A stretch of DNA of 59,922 nt, from NCBI RefSeq assembly GCF_024519725.1, contig NZ_JALJRK010000035.1:1-59922 (forward strand). The letters are read 5' to 3'. The translations under genes were made by a program, and so were the position numbers. A model generated the notes under the pieces. The model did not search any database, had not been told where the DNA came from, and was given only the letters and a program-made list of their open reading frames with translations. Origin of the DNA: Microvirga sp. Mcv34 (GTDB lineage Bacteria; Pseudomonadota; Alphaproteobacteria; Rhizobiales; Beijerinckiaceae). Shown in pieces: positions 17,619 to 26,346 of the stretch. Each line of letters opens with the position of its first letter. Positions within the stretch are counted from its first letter, which is position 1.

Positions 17619-18371
17619 ATGACCCAGACGACTTACGGCTCGCTGAAGGGCAAGACCGTTCTCATCACCGGCGGCGCCAGTGGCATCGGCGAGAGCATCG
17701 CGCGTTCGTTTCATGCGCAGGGCAGCAAGGTCGCCATTCTCGACTACAATGCCGAGGCCGGGCAGGCCCTGGCGAAGGAGCTTGGCGAGCGCGTGCATTT
17801 CGAGCACAGCGACGTGCGCGACATCCCGGCCTTCCAGGCGGCGATCCGCCGCGCGAGCGAGGCGCTCGGCCCGATCACGATTCTCGTCAACAACGCCGCC
17901 CGCGACGACCGTCACACCATCGACCAGGTGACACCGGAATATTGGCGCGAGCGCTTCGCCACCAATCTCGACCACCAGTTCTTCGCAGCGCAAGCCGTGC
18001 TGCCCGACATGGAGAAGGCCGGCGGCGGTTCGATCATCAACATGGGCTCGACGAGCTACATGGTGAGTGATGATTCCTTCGCCGCCTACAAGACGGCGAA
18101 ATCCGCCGCAATCGGCCTCACCCGCGCCCTGGCGCGTGAGCTCGGCCCGAAGAACATCCGCGTCAACTGCCTCGTGCCCGGCTGGATCATGACCCAGCGC
18201 CAGATCGACCTGTGGCTCACGCCGGAGGGCGAGAAGGAACTGCTCAAGCGCCAATGCGTGAAGCGCAAGCTCGTACCGCAGGACATCGCGAACTTCGCCC
18301 TGTTCCTCGGCGCGGACGATTCCAGCGCCATGTCCGCGCAGACCTATCTTGTGGACGGCGGCTGGGTCTAG
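17619..18371 (+). CDS. SDR-family aldose dehydrogenase, probable D-xylose 1-dehydrogenase
   Basis: A 250-residue short-chain dehydrogenase. Cofactor motif TGGASGIG (about 18-25), NNAARDD, and catalytic S-Y-K as in MGSTSYMVSDDSFAAYKTAKS (Ser, then Y-x3-K). The lines NNAARDDRHTIDQVT, YWRERFATNLDHQFF and VPGWIMTQRQ closely follow the NAD-dependent xylose dehydrogenase of Caulobacter. With the XylFHG-type transporter upstream it would oxidise the imported pentose to the lactone, the first step of the Weimberg or Dahms route. The later enzymes (lactonase, dehydratases) are not in the window. L-arabinose, galactose or fucose remain possible substrates. Confidence 0.78.
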   Translation: MTQTTYGSLKGKTVLITGGASGIGESIARSFHAQGSKVAILDYNAEAGQALAKELGERVHFEHSDVRDIPAFQAAIRRASEALGPITILVNNAARDDRHTIDQVTPEYWRERFATNLDHQFFAAQAVLPDMEKAGGGSIINMGSTSYMVSDDSFAAYKTAKSAAIGLTRALARELGPKNIRVNCLVPGWIMTQRQIDLWLTPEGEKELLKRQCVKRKLVPQDIANFALFLGADDSSAMSAQTYLVDGGWV

Positions 18372-18431
18372 AATTCCGTCCAGGTGTCGCCGTTCTGATC
18401 ATGAGATGAATGGCGATACCTGTGATGGACA

Positions 18432-18935
18432 TCACGGAGAGAGAGCTTTGCGCAGTCGCTCATCCTGGCCGATGCGTGACTGAACTCTCGGGACATAGCG
18501 TGCTGCCATAAAGGACTGGACCTGAGGCAGCATAACCTCGGTAAACGTCGCCATTTTCCTGCCGACCCGCGCACCGACTGGCGACTTATAGAAATCGTAC
18601 AAGGCTCCGATTTCCTCCTCGCTCCATTCCTTCTTATAGAGGTCGGCAGCGAAAGCGAGAAATTCGGGCTTAATCTGCTTCATCTCTTCGGCTGCGACGT
18701 TGACAAGGTGATCGGCAATCTCAGGGGTGATCTTATTGGATATCCGCTTGAGCTGATCGATCATCGTGGGACGGAAGCCTTCAAAAGCAACATCCATGAC
18801 CCGCTCTGTATCGCTGATCTCAAGGATGTACCTGATTTTTTCGTCGACCGATTGAGCGGTCGCCGGTAATGGCAGGGCCAGCAGAGATAAGAAGATGATG
18901 GGACGGACAGCCTTAAACACGGCATAGCCTTTCAT
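18432..18935 (-). CDS. DUF2059 domain secreted protein
   Basis: A 167-residue protein. Residues 1-28 are a signal peptide (IIFLSLLALPLPATAQS). The rest is helical and matches the DUF2059 pattern EEIGALYDFYKSPVGARVGR followed by KMATFTEVMLPQ; these conserved F-Y-x-S/T-P-x-G residues are seen in uncharacterised periplasmic proteins of alphaproteobacteria. Base composition is lower in GC than neighbouring genes. It is convergent with the xylose operon. Function unknown. Confidence 0.82.
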   Translation of the reverse strand: MKGYAVFKAVRPIIFLSLLALPLPATAQSVDEKIRYILEISDTERVMDVAFEGFRPTMIDQLKRISNKITPEIADHLVNVAAEEMKQIKPEFLAFAADLYKKEWSEEEIGALYDFYKSPVGARVGRKMATFTEVMLPQVQSFMAARYVPRVQSRIGQDERLRKALSP

Positions 18936-19003
18936 GCAGCTTGGCGATTGGTGTTATCAAGTTGCATATTTGGAACGGCGAAGCAATCGCCAGGCTAGGA
19001 CCC

Positions 19004-20257
19004 TCATCGAGATGCAGCCGGAACCGAACCGGGTAGAACGTTCTGTTCCTTTTTCTCCTCGACGGTCTTCATTGTATCCCGACGGATGATGAAGCAGAGG
19101 AAGACCAGCGGGATGCCGATGGCGGCGGTGCCGGTGAAGAGCAGGGGATAGCCGTAGGCGTCCACCACCGCGCCCGAGGCGCCGCCGATGAGCTTGCCGG
19201 GTAGGGCATAGAGCGAGCTCAGGAGAGCATATTGCGTGGCGGCGAAACCCGGCGAGGTGAGGCCCGACATGTAGGCGATGAGGGCCGAGCCCGCGAAGCC
19301 TGCGGCGAAATTGTCGAAGCTGATCGTCAGAGTGAGCAGATCCAACCGCGCTCCCTCCGAGGCGAGCCACGCGAACATCAGGTTCGAGGAGGCCGCGATG
19401 ACGGCACCGACGAGCAGGGTCCACCAGAGGCCGAGCCGCGTCAGCGCCAAGCCGCCCGCAAAGGCGCCGATGATTCCGATCCAGACCCCGTAGAGCTTGG
19501 ACACGTTGGCGATATCCGTCTTGGAGAAGCCGAGGTCGATATAGAGCGGATTCGCCATGACGCCGGCGACGAAGTCCGGCAGGCGGAAGCAGGCGATCAA
19601 CGCCAGGATGGGAATGAGGATCAGCCCCTTGCGCCGGAAGAGATCGGCCAGCGGCTCGATGATCGCCGCCGTGAACGGAAGGCGCTCGCGCATGGCGCTC
19701 TCGTTGCCGCGCGGCGCGAGGAGGGTGCCGACGAGGCCGACAATCATGAGAGCGGCCATGGCCATATAGGCGCTGCGCCAGTTCACGAACTCGGCAATGT
19801 AGAGCGCGCCTGCCCCCGCGCAGATGAGAGCCAGCCGGTAGCCGAGCTGGTAGGAGGCCGCCATCATGCCCTGGCGCTCCGTCGCGGCCACGTCGATGCG
19901 CCACCCATCGACCACGACGTCCTGCGTGGCGGACGCGAAGGCCACGAGCAGCGCCGACGCGATGGTGAGGGAAAGGCGCGTCTGCGGATCGCTGAGAGCG
20001 ATGCCGACGAGGCCGAGGGCCGTCGCGATCTGCGCGAACATCATCCAGCCGCGCCGCCGCCCGAGTAGCCCCGCGAGACCCGGCACGTCATAGCGGTCGA
20101 CGATGGGAGCCCACAGGAACTTGAACGAATAGGCCAAGGCCACCCAGCTCAGCATGCCGATCTCGGTGCGGGAGATCCCCGCCTCCCTGAGCCAAGCCGA
20201 CAATGTGCTGAAGACGAGCAGGAAGGGCAGCCCCGAGGAGAAGCCGAGGGGCAGCAT
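19004..20257 (-). CDS. MFS transporter, AmpG-like (muropeptide permease family)
   Basis: A 417-residue polytopic protein with about 12 spans. GFSSGLPFLLVFSTLSAWLR at the N-terminus and SWVALAYSFKFLWAPIVDR are hallmarks of AmpG permeases. The middle has SATQDVVVDGWRIDVA, another AmpG signature. AmpG imports anhydro-muropeptides for cell-wall recycling and affects beta-lactamase induction. The given ATG leaves only three residues before the first span, where AmpG proteins usually have 10-20. In the same frame the codons upstream stay open (RRLSLRDVLTDGRVAL) but without ATG, GTG or TTG, so the true start is uncertain. No ampC or recycling genes are adjacent. Confidence 0.84.
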   Translation of the reverse strand: MLPLGFSSGLPFLLVFSTLSAWLREAGISRTEIGMLSWVALAYSFKFLWAPIVDRYDVPGLAGLLGRRRGWMMFAQIATALGLVGIALSDPQTRLSLTIASALLVAFASATQDVVVDGWRIDVAATERQGMMAASYQLGYRLALICAGAGALYIAEFVNWRSAYMAMAALMIVGLVGTLLAPRGNESAMRERLPFTAAIIEPLADLFRRKGLILIPILALIACFRLPDFVAGVMANPLYIDLGFSKTDIANVSKLYGVWIGIIGAFAGGLALTRLGLWWTLLVGAVIAASSNLMFAWLASEGARLDLLTLTISFDNFAAGFAGSALIAYMSGLTSPGFAATQYALLSSLYALPGKLIGGASGAVVDAYGYPLLFTGTAAIGIPLVFLCFIIRRDTMKTVEEKKEQNVLPGSVPAASR

Positions 20258-20404
20258 GAGCGCGACGCGCCCGTCGGTCAGGACGTCACGCAGGGACAGA
20301 CGGCGTTTGGCTGAGACGGCGATGGGAACCCCCGAACATGGTTGCCGCAGGCCCGGCCGGTATCGGCGGACATGCGGTGCTTCCGCTATCGTCCCGCAGA
20401 GGCG

Positions 20405-21253
20405 TTAACGATCCCTCACGGACGCGACGGCCGTGACGGTCGGCCTGGCTTCGGCCACGGAATGCTCCACCATGGCCTGAAGAGCATCGGCCATGCAATC
20501 GGCAAGGTGATCGTAGCCCTTGTCGCCCATGTGGAAGCCGTCGGCGGAGAGCATGGAGCGCAGCTCCTCGGGGGAGCGGCTGTTCCACTCCTTCATGAGA
20601 GCATAGCGCGAGAACACGCCGATTTTGCGATCAAGGCCAGTCACGCTGACGGCGTTCACGAACCGCTCGTAGCGGGCTAGGTCCTTGATCGAAGGAAAGT
20701 ACTGCTGGTCCAGGAGGACCATTTCGGTCCCGGCCTGCCTGACGGCGGAAATACCCCGGTCCAGCAGGGCCCTGAATGCGCTTTCGTCGACACCGTTGAT
20801 GGCATCGTTCGTGCCGACCTGCCAGATCACGAGGTCGTATCTGTCGGCCTTCAGGGCGGCCTCCAGGCGCTCGATGGTCTGGACGACGGTCTCTCCACCC
20901 TTGCCGGCATTCACTACCGCGACCTGCTCCTTCCAGAGCGCAGCCAGATCGTCCTCGAGCTGGGCCGGATAGGTATGGTCAGGCGAGGACGCGCCGATGC
21001 CCTCGGTCGAGGAGGAGCCGATGGCGAGAATGCGGATGGGCTGGTGCCGGGACAGCTTGCCGGCCAGGGCCGGAATGGCGCTCTGCCCCTTCAGGCGGGC
21101 GGAGGCGTTGGAACACGCGGGAGTATTATCGGCCCGTGCCGAAGCCCCCGCCCCCAGAAACGCAAGACTTAAGAGAACCGCCCCTGCGAGGCGGACAATC
21201 CGAGATCCTTTGCCATCCCCTTCGGTGGGGTGGCCACGTTGAGCTTGTTCCAT
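20405..21253 (-). CDS. SGNH/GDSL-family hydrolase, secreted
   Basis: A 282-residue protein with a signal peptide (VRLAGAVLLSLAFLGAGASA, cleaved near residue 42). SGNH blocks are all visible: block I ILAIGSSSTEGIGA with the catalytic Ser, block II Gly in VNAGKGGETV, block III VGTNDAIN, block V DGFHMGDKGYD with catalytic Asp and His. It is probably an esterase or O-acetyl/acyl transferase-linked hydrolase acting in the periplasm. The start ATG 21253 lies inside the upstream opgC and is the only start able to include the signal peptide, so the two genes overlap by 85 bases. That coupling suggests it edits ester groups on the same glucan or surface polymer. Confidence 0.85.
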   Translation of the reverse strand: MEQAQRGHPTEGDGKGSRIVRLAGAVLLSLAFLGAGASARADNTPACSNASARLKGQSAIPALAGKLSRHQPIRILAIGSSSTEGIGASSPDHTYPAQLEDDLAALWKEQVAVVNAGKGGETVVQTIERLEAALKADRYDLVIWQVGTNDAINGVDESAFRALLDRGISAVRQAGTEMVLLDQQYFPSIKDLARYERFVNAVSVTGLDRKIGVFSRYALMKEWNSRSPEELRSMLSADGFHMGDKGYDHLADCMADALQAMVEHSVAEARPTVTAVASVRDR

Positions 21254-22326
21254 TCGAGATATCGCGCCAGCGCAAGAAGACCAATGATACCGAGGACAGT
21301 GAATACCATCCCGATCATTTGCGGACTAGCGGAGGATTTGACGGCGGCCAGCGTCATGGTGACCTGCCCCAGGGCGCTCAGGAGCGATCCGGCCGAGAAG
21401 ATCATAAGCGCGTTGCGGCCAAGGCGCTTCAGGTCGGGGCCGACGAAGGTGCGCTTGAGGACCTCGCCCACGGGGAACTGGGTCAGGACGTAGGCGAGGG
21501 CGAGGAAGTGCACGATTCGGCCGAGCCCCAGGTCATGCTTGGTCAGGTCGAAGAGCGCATGGGCCGCGTCGGGAAGGTGCGGGAAGACTCCGAACCCCGC
21601 CGTCGTGAAGACAAGCGACAAGACCACGACGAAGAGGGACGCGAGCATCAGGGGGCGGCTGTAGAAGTTCTGCTGCCTGAGCATGAGAATGCCCGTTACG
21701 ATCCCCATGGTGAACAGGATCTGCCAGGCGAAAGGGTTGAAGAACCAGGTTCCCGGCTCGGGCCAACTCCGCAGGGTGAGGATCTCCATGCGGGCGAGGC
21801 CGTAGAGGCCAGCGGACACTGCGAGGGTGAGCCCCAGATGGGTTCGCGCCAGGACCAGCGCCACCGGAGCCCACAGCATGAGCATGATGTAGAGCGGCAG
21901 GATGTTGAAATAGCCGAGCTGGTGGCCGAGCAGGAGGATCCCGGTCACGCCCTTCGCCGTGTCGCCGAAGACCATGCTGCGGCCATGCTCTTCGATGAGG
22001 CCGATCTCCTCGCTCAGCTCGTAGCCGATGGAAAAGAGCGCGATGGCGCCGGCGGTGAGGAGAAGATGCATCCGGTAGAGCTCGAACGCCCGCCTCAGGC
22101 AGCGCTTGACGACGCCGACGATGTCTCCCTGGGGGATTTTCGGATAATAGACGAGCGCGACCGACAGGCCGGAAATGAAGATGAACGCCTCGGTCGAATC
22201 GGAGAAACCGAAATTGCGCGGCGTGATATGCTCGATCAGGTTGCCGGGAATGTGATTGACGAAAATGATCACGAGGACAAGCCCGCGCCAGAAATCGATT
22301 GTCGTGTTCCGTCCCAAGACCTTCAT
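21169..22326 (-). CDS. opgC: OpgC-like membrane acyltransferase
   Basis: A 385-residue inner-membrane protein with about ten spans, of the OpgC/acyltransferase-3-like family that succinylates osmoregulated periplasmic glucans. The N-terminus NTTIDFWRGLVLVIIFVNH carries the D-x-x-R-G and His of the acyltransferase core. NFGFSDSTEAFIFISGLSVA is the OpgC signature. No opgG/opgH genes are in the window. I chose ATG 22326 because homology begins with MKVLGRNTTIDFW. A reading back to 22479 adds a non-family extension. The 3' end overlaps the SGNH hydrolase gene. Confidence 0.86.
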   Translation of the reverse strand: MKVLGRNTTIDFWRGLVLVIIFVNHIPGNLIEHITPRNFGFSDSTEAFIFISGLSVALVYYPKIPQGDIVGVVKRCLRRAFELYRMHLLLTAGAIALFSIGYELSEEIGLIEEHGRSMVFGDTAKGVTGILLLGHQLGYFNILPLYIMLMLWAPVALVLARTHLGLTLAVSAGLYGLARMEILTLRSWPEPGTWFFNPFAWQILFTMGIVTGILMLRQQNFYSRPLMLASLFVVVLSLVFTTAGFGVFPHLPDAAHALFDLTKHDLGLGRIVHFLALAYVLTQFPVGEVLKRTFVGPDLKRLGRNALMIFSAGSLLSALGQVTMTLAAVKSSASPQMIGMVFTVLGIIGLLALARYLEWNKLNVATPPKGMAKDLGLSASQGRFS

Positions 22327-22489
22327 CGACCCACTCTTGAACTTGTCCCTGATGCAAACGCCAACAAGGCAAAGGGGTTGCCCAGGAGCAAACGCACCTG
22401 TGCAGAGACCCCGCGAATCTTCTTTGAATGGATGAGTTCTAGCACAAAAGCTTGACGGGTCGAGATGTGGCGTCATCACACATGCATGA

Positions 22490-23338
22490 TCACGCCCGGT
22501 CTCCTCCCTGACGTGATTCCTCCACGGCCCTGCTCAGCTTGGTGAGGAAGATCTCGAGCGCCTGCTCGGAGGGGCAATCCTTCTCGGTCAGGACCTGCAG
22601 GCCCCATTGCTCCAGGACCGCCTGCTCGACCGGATTGGACCGCAGCATGAAGATATAGGATTGCGGCCTGTCCCGCTCGTAGCCGGAATCCACCCAGGTC
22701 TTCCAGAGCCGGTGCAGCAGGAAGCGGATGTTCAGATCTCTCATGCTGTAGCCGATGAACAGGATGGTCTTGCCGAGAGCGTCCGAGCGGAACTTGATGT
22801 CGATCGGCGACTCGAAGGACAGGCGATCGAGATAATCGGTCTCGGCGATCACGATGGACCCGTCGTCGTCGAAATCGCCGTGATACTTCACGATCTGCGG
22901 CACGCCGGCCTGGATGCGCGCGATGTCCTTGGCGTTGACGATCTTGACGTATTCCTTGCCGTGCAGCTCGAAGGAGGTCTCGAGGTTCCGGTCGAAATTC
23001 GTCGTATAGACGATCGGGAAATCAAGTTCGCAGATGAGTTCATGAACGCGCGAGGATTTCAGGACCTCCTCCGGAATGCTCCAGTTCCGGTCCATCCAGC
23101 TGCGGAGCGGGCCGATGCTGCCCTGCTTGAGGCGGTAATATTCCGCCAGCGTCAGGTGGTTGAGCTCGGCACCCCGGAACTCCGACAGGTCGATCTTCAG
23201 CTCGTCGGCGATGTGTTCGATCAGGGTGTTCCAGGAGGGGAGCCCGACCGTCATGGAAACCCCGGCCCCGGCGAACAGGATAGCCTGCCGCTTCCGGATC
23301 GCGGCAACCAGATCATCAAGCACGCAACTCTCCATCAC
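22490..23338 (-). CDS. SIR2-like domain protein, lone NADase-type
   Basis: A 282-residue soluble protein made of one SIR2_2-type domain. FAGAGVSMTVGLPSW (residues 22-36) is the NAD-binding GAGxS loop. YTTNFDRNLE (about 109-118) is the T-N-x-D element, KYHGD (about 148-152) supplies the catalytic-type His, and IGYSMRDLNIRFLL (about 191-204) is typical of SIR2 proteins in anti-phage systems. The Cys-x2-Cys zinc ribbon of protein deacetylases (CobB) is missing, so deacetylation is unlikely. Known relatives deplete NAD on infection together with an Argonaute, HerA, ThsB or a helical sensor domain. Here no partner gene and no second domain are present. Function is inferred; it stands alone, divergent from nudK. 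Confidence 0.8.
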   Translation of the reverse strand: MMESCVLDDLVAAIRKRQAILFAGAGVSMTVGLPSWNTLIEHIADELKIDLSEFRGAELNHLTLAEYYRLKQGSIGPLRSWMDRNWSIPEEVLKSSRVHELICELDFPIVYTTNFDRNLETSFELHGKEYVKIVNAKDIARIQAGVPQIVKYHGDFDDDGSIVIAETDYLDRLSFESPIDIKFRSDALGKTILFIGYSMRDLNIRFLLHRLWKTWVDSGYERDRPQSYIFMLRSNPVEQAVLEQWGLQVLTEKDCPSEQALEIFLTKLSRAVEESRQGGDRA

Positions 23339-23468
23339 GAGCGCCAGAACCGGCGCCTGCCCTTAACGCGCGAGCGCGGCACTCTGCTTCAGCTGGGCTT
23401 GAGGGATAACTTGAGCGCGTCGCGTGTTGTCTTCAGGCTTTGCGGCATCGAACAGGAGAAAACGGAAC

Positions 23469-24044
23469 GTGTCAGGCTATCGCATCGAACAGGTCGAAAC
23501 CCTCCATGACGGCTGGAGCAGGCTTCTCAAGCTCACGGTTCGGATACCCGACGGCCGGACCATGACCAGGGAGGTGCTGAACAGCGCCGGTGCGGCGGTC
23601 GTGCTGCCTTACGATCCCGAGAGGCGCACGGCGATCCTGATCCGACAGTTCCGGGCGCCCGTCATGCATGTGGAGGGCCACCCGGATCTTCTCGAGGCCG
23701 TGGCGGGTCTGCTCGATGACGATGAGCCCGAGGCCTGCGCCCGGCGCGAGGCCATGGAGGAGGCCGGCCTTCGCATCGGCAGACTGGAGCCCGTGGCCAA
23801 GGCCTGGTCGGCGCCCGGCATGACGACGGAGCGCCTATACCTGTTCCTCGCCCCCTATGCGTCCGCCGACCGGGTAGGCGAGGGCGGTGGGCTGGCGGAA
23901 GAGCACGAGGACATCGAGGTGCTGGAAATCGGTCTCGACGTGCTGGCGCGGATGATGAACGAGGGCGCCATCGCGGACATGAAGACCCTGGTCCTGATCC
24001 AGGCCCTGCAGCTCCGGCACCCGGAGCTGTTCGGGAAGGATTGA
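23469..24044 (+). CDS. nudK: NUDIX hydrolase, GDP-mannose pyrophosphatase (NudK)
   Basis: A 191-residue protein, the exact length class of E. coli NudK. The Nudix motif reads AGLLDDDEPEACARREAMEE followed by AGL; the AGLLD-DEPE form is specific to the NudK/AdpP subgroup. ILIRQFRAPVMHVEGHPDLL and YMSPG-like AWSAPGMTTERLYLFLA fit too. It would hydrolyse GDP-mannose, ADP-ribose or similar nucleotide sugars. GTG 23469 was chosen: AGGAG lies 12 bases upstream and homology begins SGYRIEQVETLHDGW. A TTG at 23424 would add 15 non-family residues. Confidence 0.86.
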   Translation: MSGYRIEQVETLHDGWSRLLKLTVRIPDGRTMTREVLNSAGAAVVLPYDPERRTAILIRQFRAPVMHVEGHPDLLEAVAGLLDDDEPEACARREAMEEAGLRIGRLEPVAKAWSAPGMTTERLYLFLAPYASADRVGEGGGLAEEHEDIEVLEIGLDVLARMMNEGAIADMKTLVLIQALQLRHPELFGKD

Positions 24045-24098
24045 AGCTGCTTCTACACGATCCGGCTGCTCAGACGCTGGCCGGGATCACACACTCCA

Positions 24099-24208
24099 CG
24101 TCATGGCCGTCCCCGGACTTGATCCGGGGATCAGTCCCGGCCATCCCGATGCTGAAAAGCGCGTCGTTTCAATGGATCGAGATCACCGGCACAAGGCCGG
24201 TGATGACG
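24099..24208. repeat. GTCAT-flanked palindromic repeat (type 1), full length
   Basis: Opens CGTCATGGCCGTCCCCGGAC, has a CCCGGCCATCCCGATGCTGA middle, closes GGCCGGTGATGACG. It occupies most of the gap between convergent nudK and the formylglutathione hydrolase gene. It is the best-preserved copy of the element that interrupts the GNAT gene. Confidence 0.75.
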
Positions 24209-24237
24209 TGAGGATGAGACGCTCGACTATGAGCCTC

Positions 24238-25086
24238 TCAGCTCGCGCCGAGCCGCTCGGCATGCCAGCGCAGGTGGTCCTCGATGAAGGTCGCGATGAA
24301 GAAATAGGAGTGGTCGTAGCCCTCTTGGCGACGCAGCGTGAGAGGCTGTCCCGCCTCGGCGCAGGCGGCTTCCAGGAGCTGGGGTTTCAGCTGGCTGTCC
24401 AGGAAGCTGTCGGCCTTGCCCTGGTCGACCAGGAGATCGGGGAGCCGCGCGCCGTCTTCGATCAGCGCGCAGGCGTCGTAGTCGCGCCAGGCCGCGCGGT
24501 CGGGCCCGATATAGCCCGAGAGCGCCTTCTCGCCCCAGGGGCAGTTCATGGGCGACACGATGGGCGCGAAGGCCGAGACGGCCTTGAAGCGCTGAGGGTC
24601 GCGAAGCGCGATGGTGAGCGCGCCGTGGCCGCCCATCGAATGGCCCATGATGCCCTGCCGGCTCATGTCGGCGGGAAGGCTGTCGGCCACGAGCGCCGGC
24701 AGCTCGCGCTCCAGATAGGATCGCATGCGGTAGTTGCGTGCCCAGGGCTCCTGCGTGGCATCCACGTAGAAGCCGGCGCCGAGGCCGAAATCGTAGGCGC
24801 CTTCGGGATCGTCCGGCACGGCCTCGCCGCGGGGGCTGGTGTCGGGCGCGATCAGGATCAGGCCGAGCTCCGAGGCCACGCGCTGCGCGCCCGCCTTCAC
24901 GGTGAAGTTCTCCTCCGTGCAGGTGAGCCCGGAGAGGAACCACACCACCGGCACCGGGGCGTCGGCGGCCTGCGGCGGAACGAAGACCGCCACGCGCATG
25001 GGCGTGCCGGTTTCCTGCGAGAGGTGCCGGTAGACGAATTGCGCACCGTCAAAGCAGCGCGCTTGCGAGACAGTCTCGAAACTCAA
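24238..25086 (-). CDS. fghA: S-formylglutathione hydrolase
   Basis: A 282-residue alpha/beta hydrolase of the esterase D group. VVWFLSGLTCTEENFTVKAG, the nucleophile elbow MGHSMGGHGAL, and EGYDHSYFFIATFIEDHL with the catalytic His are diagnostic. It hydrolyses S-formylglutathione to formate and glutathione, step two of glutathione-dependent formaldehyde oxidation. The start is TTG 25086: CAGGAG lies 8-13 bases upstream, homology begins at ETVSQARCFDG, and the overlapping ATG reads straight into a stop. It sits 14 bases behind the class III alcohol dehydrogenase gene, in the same operon. Confidence 0.93.
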   Translation of the reverse strand: MSFETVSQARCFDGAQFVYRHLSQETGTPMRVAVFVPPQAADAPVPVVWFLSGLTCTEENFTVKAGAQRVASELGLILIAPDTSPRGEAVPDDPEGAYDFGLGAGFYVDATQEPWARNYRMRSYLERELPALVADSLPADMSRQGIMGHSMGGHGALTIALRDPQRFKAVSAFAPIVSPMNCPWGEKALSGYIGPDRAAWRDYDACALIEDGARLPDLLVDQGKADSFLDSQLKPQLLEAACAEAGQPLTLRRQEGYDHSYFFIATFIEDHLRWHAERLGAS

Positions 25087-25100
25087 CCCATCGCTCCTGA

Positions 25101-26213
25101 TCAGTACACGATCACGGAGCGGATCGACTTGCCCTCGTGCATGAGGTCGAAGGCGGTGTTGATCTCGTCGAGGGGCATCTTGTGGGTGATCAGATCGTCG
25201 ATGTTGATCTTGCCCTCCATGTACCAGTCGACGATCTTCGGCACGTCCGTGCGGCCGCGCGCGCCGCCGAAGGCCGTGCCCTTCCAGACGCGGCCGGTGA
25301 CGAGCTGGAACGGACGCGTCGAGATTTCCTTGCCGGCCTCCGCCACGCCGATGATGATGCTCTCGCCCCAGCCGCGGTGGCAGCATTCGAGCGCCTGGCG
25401 CATCACATCCGTGTTGCCGGTGGCGTCGAAGGAGAAATCCGCGCCGCCGCCCGTGAGGTCGACGATGGCCTGCACGACCTTGTCGTTGCCGATCTCCTTC
25501 GGGTTGATGAAGTCGGTCATGCCGAACTTCCGGGCCATCTCGACCTTGGCCGGGTTGATGTCGACGCCGATGATCTTGTCGGCGCCCACCATGCGCGCAC
25601 CCTGGATCACATTGAGGCCGATGCCGCCGAGGCCGAACACCACCACGTTCGCGCCCGGCCACACCTTCGCCGTGTAGATCACCGCGCCGATGCCCGTGGT
25701 GACGCCGCAGCCGATGTAGCAGATCTTGTCGAAGGGCGCGTCCTCGCGCACCTTGGCGAGCGCGATCTCCGGCAGGACGGTGAAATTCGCGAAGGTCGAG
25801 CAGCCCATGTAGTGGAACACGGTCTCGCCGTCGCAGCGGAAGCGGGAGGTTCCGTCGGGCATGACGCCCTGGCCCTGCGTGGACCGGATCGCGGTGCAGA
25901 GGTTGGTGCGGCGCGACAGGCAGGATTTGCAGTTGCGGCACTCGGGCGTGTAGAGCGGGATCACGTGATCGCCGACTTTCAGCGTCGTGACCCCGGGCCC
26001 AACCTCGCGCACGATGCCCGCGCCCTCGTGGCCCAGGATCGCCGGGAACTTGCCCTCGGAATCGAGGCCGGACAGCGTATAGGCGTCGGTGTGGCACACG
26101 CCCGTCGCCATCACTTCCACGAGCACTTCGCCGGCCTTGGGGCCTTCGATGCGGATGGTCTCGATGGTGAGCGGCTTGCCAGCCTCCCACGCCACGGCGG
26201 CCCTGGTTTCCAT
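25101..26213 (-). CDS. adhC: S-(hydroxymethyl)glutathione dehydrogenase / class III alcohol dehydrogenase
   Basis: A 370-residue zinc enzyme. Catalytic zinc ligands Cys40 ([10 protein letters not shown]), the GHEGAG His, and the later Cys in CGVTTGIGA are present. The structural zinc loop is [17 protein letters not shown]. The NAD fold has [27 protein letters not shown] is a class III marker. It oxidises the spontaneous adduct of formaldehyde and glutathione to S-formylglutathione, and can reduce S-nitrosoglutathione. First gene of the formaldehyde-detoxification pair. Confidence 0.96.
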   Translation of the reverse strand: METRAAVAWEAGKPLTIETIRIEGPKAGEVLVEVMATGVCHTDAYTLSGLDSEGKFPAILGHEGAGIVREVGPGVTTLKVGDHVIPLYTPECRNCKSCLSRRTNLCTAIRSTQGQGVMPDGTSRFRCDGETVFHYMGCSTFANFTVLPEIALAKVREDAPFDKICYIGCGVTTGIGAVIYTAKVWPGANVVVFGLGGIGLNVIQGARMVGADKIIGVDINPAKVEMARKFGMTDFINPKEIGNDKVVQAIVDLTGGGADFSFDATGNTDVMRQALECCHRGWGESIIIGVAEAGKEISTRPFQLVTGRVWKGTAFGGARGRTDVPKIVDWYMEGKINIDDLITHKMPLDEINTAFDLMHEGKSIRSVIVY

Positions 26214-26346
26214 GCTCGTGTCCTTACCTGGTGATTCGATGCGGGGACTATGTGAAGCCGGGCTCCGTCAGGTCAATAGACGCGAGCCTTTCCAGCGGCC
26301 TCCGCAGCCCCTATGTGTGGAGGCGACACGATGTAAGGAATCGCCT

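Noticed and set aside
22490..23338. CobB-type protein deacetylase
   Set aside because: The zinc-binding cysteine pairs are missing and the sequence pattern is that of SIR2_2 NADase-like proteins.
24238..26190. A 650-residue fusion of a dehydrogenase-frame product and formylglutathione hydrolase
   Set aside because: The first part is a wrong-frame reading of adhC. The hydrolase begins at TTG 25086 with its own ribosome-binding site.
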